Positions 6,856-10,342 of a stretch of 10,342 bases of DNA are shown piece by piece (position 1 is the stretch's first letter; every line of letters starts with the position of its first letter). Both the position numbers and the translations under genes were made by a program. Source of the stretch: Melioribacter sp. (GTDB lineage: Bacteria; Bacteroidota; Ignavibacteria; Ignavibacteriales; Melioribacteraceae); assembly GCA_016841125.1 (NCBI GenBank), contig JAENZU010000080.1, positions 1 to 10,342 of the forward strand, written 5' to 3'. The notes beneath the pieces are model-generated. The model was not told the DNA's origin and searched no databases. It saw only the letters and a list, made by a program, of their open reading frames with translations.

Positions 6856-9447
6856 TTATGGAATTTGTTTATTTACTACAGCAGCCTTTCTAATAACTAA
6901 AGAATTCTCTTTAGAATTCTGTGATTTAATATGTTTCTTATTCAACCTTTTTGCTTTTATAAGTGATGCTGCATAAGCATATGGACCTAGCATGTTCCCA
7001 AATATTTCTAAGGCTAATAGTAATAGTGTATAACTGCTTTTACCCGTCAATCTAAGGTAGATCCTTTGAGCATGGGCTAAAGGAAGTTCAATGAAAATTC
7101 TGACTAAAGCTCTAAAATCTCCTTCTTTAAAAAGCGTTTCGAGATGATAACCAACATGACCTTTACTGTAGCTAAAAATCTGCTTCGTTAAAGATTTAAA
7201 TGTATTTCGGTGCTTATGAAATAAAAATGCCGAAGGGTCATAAATAATCCTCATATTATTTTTTAACATTTGATAAAAAAGAAAAGTATCCTCGCCCACA
7301 CCCGCCGGCATTCCTGCTCCTAAATGCGGGATGAAGTAATTTATTCCTTCTGATTCAAATACTTTTTTTCTTATGGCGAAATTAGCTGTTGCTCCGATCT
7401 CCCAAGTTGGGACTGCCTTGAACCTAAAATGATGAAACCATTCTGTAGTGAATGTTTGATAACGGTATCCTTTTGATAATCCGCCGTAATTTTCAAAAAG
7501 AATTTGAGATTTGGAATCTAATTTATGTGGAATTACATTTCCGCAAACTCCATTCACCGCAGAATCTGAAAAATTTGCGATAAGATTTTCCAGCCAATCT
7601 TCCGGGGCGATTATATCATCGTCGGTAATAACTAATATATCTCCCGAGCAATTTATAATTCCTGTATTTCTAGCGTTGGATAAACCTTTTCTCCATTCGT
7701 TTACAAGTTTAACATTTGGAAAATCTTTCAGGGCGTTAAAAGTTAATTTAGAGTCCGGATTATTATCAACTACAACAATTTCAAAATTTCTTTCTGTTTT
7801 CTGGTTATTAATTGATATTAGCGACCGTTTTAAGTCATCCGGTCTATCCAGTGTTGCGATCAGAATTGAGACTTTCTCTCTTTCGTCTAATTTCGATTCA
7901 TGCTTTAAGGGTTCAATGTCTAAGTGGGGATAAGCAACTTTAATCAATTCGGTTGCAGTATTAAATCTGCTGAGATGTTGCACCAGTTTTGGACTAACGT
8001 TAATATTTTTCAGAATTTCAGATTTCAATTTATTTGCGCATATTTCCCCATCACTATTGGATAATAAAAAGTCGCCTAATAATTTATTTTCATATTTTAT
8101 AATGATTTGTACAAAAAGATATTCTTCAAATCCTTTTAAGTCTTTAAGACTCTTCGTTAACTCTACAACATGGACCCCAATTTTATTTTGGGAATCAGTT
8201 GTTTTGGACTTTGGTCTATAAGTATCCTTTGGGTAGTCATATCCTAACTTTCTAGCATTCTTTTTGGATTTAAAGTAGCGTGTAAAGCCTTTTAAGCTTC
8301 CTTTTAATTCCGCAAAAATTAATTCTTTGGGAATATATGCAGGTTTGAAAGTTGCACTTATAGACCTTCTTATATTCCAGTAGAGCATCCAGTAAGCCGC
8401 TAATTTTAATATTTGCCAGCGTTCATCGGGGTAAGCTTGAAAGGTTTTTGAAAAAAATGAATATAGTCCTATGCCGTTGTTCGAGATTTGCTCTTTTAGT
8501 TTTGATAATTCTCTGCGATGCTGATGAAAAACAATTATGCTTGGTTGATATAATAGAGTCATTTTATGTTTAACTGTTCTGAACATCATGTCTAAATCGC
8601 CGCCGCCATTTGTTACTGTTCCAACATCTAATGCGGGATCGAACACTCCAATCTTATTAAACAGTTCTTTGCGGAAAGCCATATTGGCGCCTGTGCCATA
8701 TTGACCTGTACCAAACTTCCGCCATCTCTTTTTTAAGTTTTCTTTGGTGTTTATGTAAAATGGAGAATATCCTCTACCAAAACCCCCGTATTTTTCAAAA
8801 AGTATTTGGGAATCTGTTTCCAGCTCAAGCGGAGTTACCAAACCGGTGATTGCCATTACATGTGGATTTGCAGCGAATGATTTCGCGATCTCGGATACCC
8901 AAAATCTATCAACTTGCACATCATCATCGGTATAAGCAATTATGCTTCCTTTTGCTTCGGAAATGGCTCTGTTCCTTGCCCAATCCAGTCCGGGTTTTTC
9001 TTCCAAAATATATCTGAATTTTGGGAAATTATTTTCTACAAAATGCTTGGTTTTTTCGTCGCTGGGAGCATTGTCTATCACCAGTACTTCAAAATCATTA
9101 TAATCTGATTGCTCAATTGAACGGAGACATTTTTCTAAATTATCGGTTCTATCCCTTGTGCAAACGGCCACTGAAATGAATGGAAGATCAGCAACCTGTT
9201 CCGGTTCAGTTTTTAATATTTCCTGATCTAAGTAATTAATGTATAATTGGGATGAATGATGTTCAAATAAATATTCTGCAATTAGCTCTTTTCGCAGCAC
9301 GCCATTGGTGAAGGGGAGAGTTGCATGAAATAAAGGTTTCTCCTTCCAACGGAATAAGATTCTTGCAGATCTGTACTTTGAATCGAATGTATAAGATTCA
9401 AGCGGTTCACTTAAATCAATTTGTAATATTTTTATCGGATCAAGCAC
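6856..9447 (-). CDS. Double glycosyltransferase: two repeated (N-module + GT2) halves
   Basis: This 863-residue protein carries two GT2 (GT-A fold) domains, about residues 88-330 and 524-770. Each is preceded by a related ~60-80-residue module (from about 5 and 425) predicted to be beta-rich. Domain 1 shows SVAVCTRDR, DNAPSDE, the metal-binding DDD at 174-176, and GGGDLD at 281-286. Domain 2 shows SILIATLDR, DNNPDS, DDD at 609-611, and GED at 718-720. Both look catalytically intact. A hydrophobic stretch at about 806-830 may sit on or in the membrane. GT2 enzymes of this kind transfer sugars from nucleotide donors in the cytoplasm, here probably onto a growing lipid-linked glycan. The start is GTG at 9445-9447, overlapping the end of the ATPase gene by eight bases; there is no Met near the N-terminus otherwise. 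Two active domains would suit alternating addition of two sugars, but that is inference. Confidence 0.9.
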   Translation of the reverse strand: MLDPIKILQIDLSEPLESYTFDSKYRSARILFRWKEKPLFHATLPFTNGVLRKELIAEYLFEHHSSQLYINYLDQEILKTEPEQVADLPFISVAVCTRDRTDNLEKCLRSIEQSDYNDFEVLVIDNAPSDEKTKHFVENNFPKFRYILEEKPGLDWARNRAISEAKGSIIAYTDDDVQVDRFWVSEIAKSFAANPHVMAITGLVTPLELETDSQILFEKYGGFGRGYSPFYINTKENLKKRWRKFGTGQYGTGANMAFRKELFNKIGVFDPALDVGTVTNGGGDLDMMFRTVKHKMTLLYQPSIIVFHQHRRELSKLKEQISNNGIGLYSFFSKTFQAYPDERWQILKLAAYWMLYWNIRRSISATFKPAYIPKELIFAELKGSLKGFTRYFKSKKNARKLGYDYPKDTYRPKSKTTDSQNKIGVHVVELTKSLKDLKGFEEYLFVQIIIKYENKLLGDFLLSNSDGEICANKLKSEILKNINVSPKLVQHLSRFNTATELIKVAYPHLDIEPLKHESKLDEREKVSILIATLDRPDDLKRSLISINNQKTERNFEIVVVDNNPDSKLTFNALKDFPNVKLVNEWRKGLSNARNTGIINCSGDILVITDDDIIAPEDWLENLIANFSDSAVNGVCGNVIPHKLDSKSQILFENYGGLSKGYRYQTFTTEWFHHFRFKAVPTWEIGATANFAIRKKVFESEGINYFIPHLGAGMPAGVGEDTFLFYQMLKNNMRIIYDPSAFLFHKHRNTFKSLTKQIFSYSKGHVGYHLETLFKEGDFRALVRIFIELPLAHAQRIYLRLTGKSSYTLLLLALEIFGNMLGPYAYAASLIKAKRLNKKHIKSQNSKENSLVIRKAAVVNKQIP
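7048..8181 (-). repeat. Second half of internal protein duplication (N-module + GT2 copy 2)
   Basis: This covers residues about 423-800. The module beginning VHVVEL at 425 parallels IKILQIDL at residue 5, and the GT2 domain aligns with copy 1 at an offset of 434-435 residues. At the DNA level, 7484-7509 matches 8786-8811 at 23 of 26 bases across the SQILFE-YGG codons. The second copy uses GED where the first has GGGDLD, so donor or acceptor preference may differ. Confidence 0.8.
8203..9447 (-). repeat. First half of internal protein duplication (N-module + GT2 copy 1)
   Basis: This covers residues 1 to about 415 of the double glycosyltransferase. Corresponding motifs recur at a near-constant offset in the second half: CTRDR at 96-100 against ATLDR at 531-535, DDD at 174 against 609, and SQILFEKYGG at 213-222 against SQILFENYGG at 647-656. 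The copies are clearly diverged elsewhere, so the duplication is probably old. Confidence 0.8.
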
Positions 9448-10186
9448 TGATCAGCATACCTGCAGTTTCATCGTACAGTTTGACTGTTTCATAGGCGGGA
9501 CCATCATGGGCGATAATTGTTTTATCCAGCCAAATCACTCTATCGCAATTATTGAGAATATCCCTCATATTATGCGATACCAGCAATAAAGCAGTTCCGC
9601 TGCCGCAAAGCTCATTGATTTTTGAAATACATTTATTTTGAAAATCTTTATCACCTACAGCCAAAACTTCATCAAGGATCAGCAGATCGGGATCGGCATG
9701 AATAGCAGTTGCAAATCCTAAACGGGATAGCATCCCGGAAGAATAATATTTTAGTGGGGTATCAATGAATTTTTCCAGTCCGGAAAAATCAACAATTGAA
9801 TCATATTTATATTTTAATTCACTTTTAGGGAGTCCGTTGAAAAGCCAGTTCAACTTTACATTTTCCCTGCCGGTCAGGTTGGGGTAAAATCCGGCTCCAA
9901 GTTCAACTAATGCAAGCATTCTTTTAGAATAATTTCTAACCTTGCCGCTTGTTGGGGCAAATATTCCGGCAATTATTTTCAATAAAGTGGATTTACCAGC
10001 GCCGTTACTTCCTATAATCCCAATCCGTTCACCGCTTTCAACTGAAAAATTAATGTTTTTTAGTATGTCCCAACTGTTTGCATCCTTCTCTTTATTTAAT
10101 AATTGAGTAAAGGTGTGTTTTAGGGATTCACTGTTTTCATATTTGCGGAAAACTTTGTTTACGGATTCAACCGATAAAATTGTCAT
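9440..10186 (-). CDS. wzt: Polysaccharide ABC exporter ATPase (Wzt/RfbB/TagH type)
   Basis: This is the nucleotide-binding subunit that powers export of a lipid-linked polysaccharide across the inner membrane with an ABC-2 permease. In its 248 residues: Walker A GSNGAGKST at 59-67; the polysaccharide-exporter-type LVELGAGFYPNLTGREN region at 93-109; an ABC signature YSSGM at 148-152; Walker B LLILDE at 168-173 with the D-loop after it; and the switch His at 205 in LVSHN. The chain ends about 20 residues after the core, so the C-terminal carbohydrate-binding domain found in long Wzt proteins is absent. The ATG at 10184-10186 overlaps the permease stop as TAATG, and the last eight bases overlap the next gene's GTG start. 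Both junctions support translational coupling and co-transcription. Confidence 0.93.
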   Translation of the reverse strand: MTILSVESVNKVFRKYENSESLKHTFTQLLNKEKDANSWDILKNINFSVESGERIGIIGSNGAGKSTLLKIIAGIFAPTSGKVRNYSKRMLALVELGAGFYPNLTGRENVKLNWLFNGLPKSELKYKYDSIVDFSGLEKFIDTPLKYYSSGMLSRLGFATAIHADPDLLILDEVLAVGDKDFQNKCISKINELCGSGTALLLVSHNMRDILNNCDRVIWLDKTIIAHDGPAYETVKLYDETAGMLISA

Positions 10187-10342
10187 TAACTTAACTCGGC
10201 AAATGAATACTTAAATTTGTTAAAAACGCCAAGTCCAAACATTAAAAGAATGGACGAAATTGCTGTGAAGTAGATCAGCAGGTTTAGTTCGGGCACTTGA
10301 TGGTAATAAAGTATTTGGTGATAGAAATGAATTAAATACGCA
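10186..10342 (-). CDS. wzm: ABC-2 type polysaccharide export permease, C-terminus (partial)
   Basis: The minus-strand frame is open from the right edge of the window and ends with TAA at 10186-10188, giving the last ~51 residues. They contain VPELNLLIYF, then a hydrophobic segment ending in LLMFGLGVFNKFKYSFAE. This is the typical end of Wzm/RfbA/TagG-type permeases, where the last membrane helix is followed by a short cytoplasmic tail with F-x-K and F-A-E residues. Its stop overlaps the ATG of the ATPase gene (TAATG), the usual arrangement for a permease-ATPase pair. The N-terminal ~200 residues lie outside the window. It would form the membrane channel for the glycan built by the downstream transferases. 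Confidence 0.82.
   Translation of the reverse strand, partial: AYLIHFYHQILYYHQVPELNLLIYFTAISSILLMFGLGVFNKFKYSFAELS

Noticed and set aside
7511..7933. Plus-strand open frame of 140 codons opposite the double glycosyltransferase
   Set aside because: It lies antisense to the second GT2 domain, whose motifs are clear; the translation is Ser/Phe-rich and matches no recognisable family.

Overview
The window is AT-rich (roughly 36-38% G+C by eye) with short intergenic gaps and start codons that lack strong Shine-Dalgarno sequences. Together with the character of the proteins this suggests the Bacteroidota/Chlorobiota/Ignavibacteriota side of bacteria. That placement is an inference from style, not from a marker gene. 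No rRNA, tRNA, CRISPR array, insertion sequence or phage gene was seen.

Layout. Positions 1-411 (+) hold the 3' part of a TauE/SafE-type membrane exporter. A 427-base gap follows (412-838). It has no convincing protein gene but carries a clear intrinsic terminator (about 690-726), possibly ending a short untranslated RNA. Then come uvrB (839-2854, +), the damage-recognition helicase of nucleotide excision repair, and 27 bases later an aldo/keto reductase (2882-3829, +).

From 3831 to the right-hand edge every gene is on the minus strand and forms one tightly packed cluster for making and exporting a surface polysaccharide. In transcription order it runs: C-terminus of an ABC-2 permease (Wzm type, entering from the right edge); its ATPase (Wzt type); an 863-residue protein with two complete copies of an N-terminal module plus a GT2 glycosyltransferase domain; a cellulose-synthase-like membrane GT2; and a GT39/ArnT-like polytopic GT-C enzyme. 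The junctions are TAATG, an 8-base overlap, a 20-base gap and a 1-base gap, so co-transcription and translational coupling are likely.

How the parts fit. The soluble or peripheral GT2 protein could extend a lipid-linked glycan in the cytoplasm, and Wzm/Wzt would flip it across the inner membrane. The GT39-like enzyme could add sugars from a polyprenyl-phosphate donor on the far side. The cellulose-synthase-like enzyme either makes a second, self-translocated glycan or contributes to the same product. Its presence beside an ABC exporter is the most interesting feature of the window. The cluster meets the aldo/keto reductase gene tail to tail with one base between stop codons.
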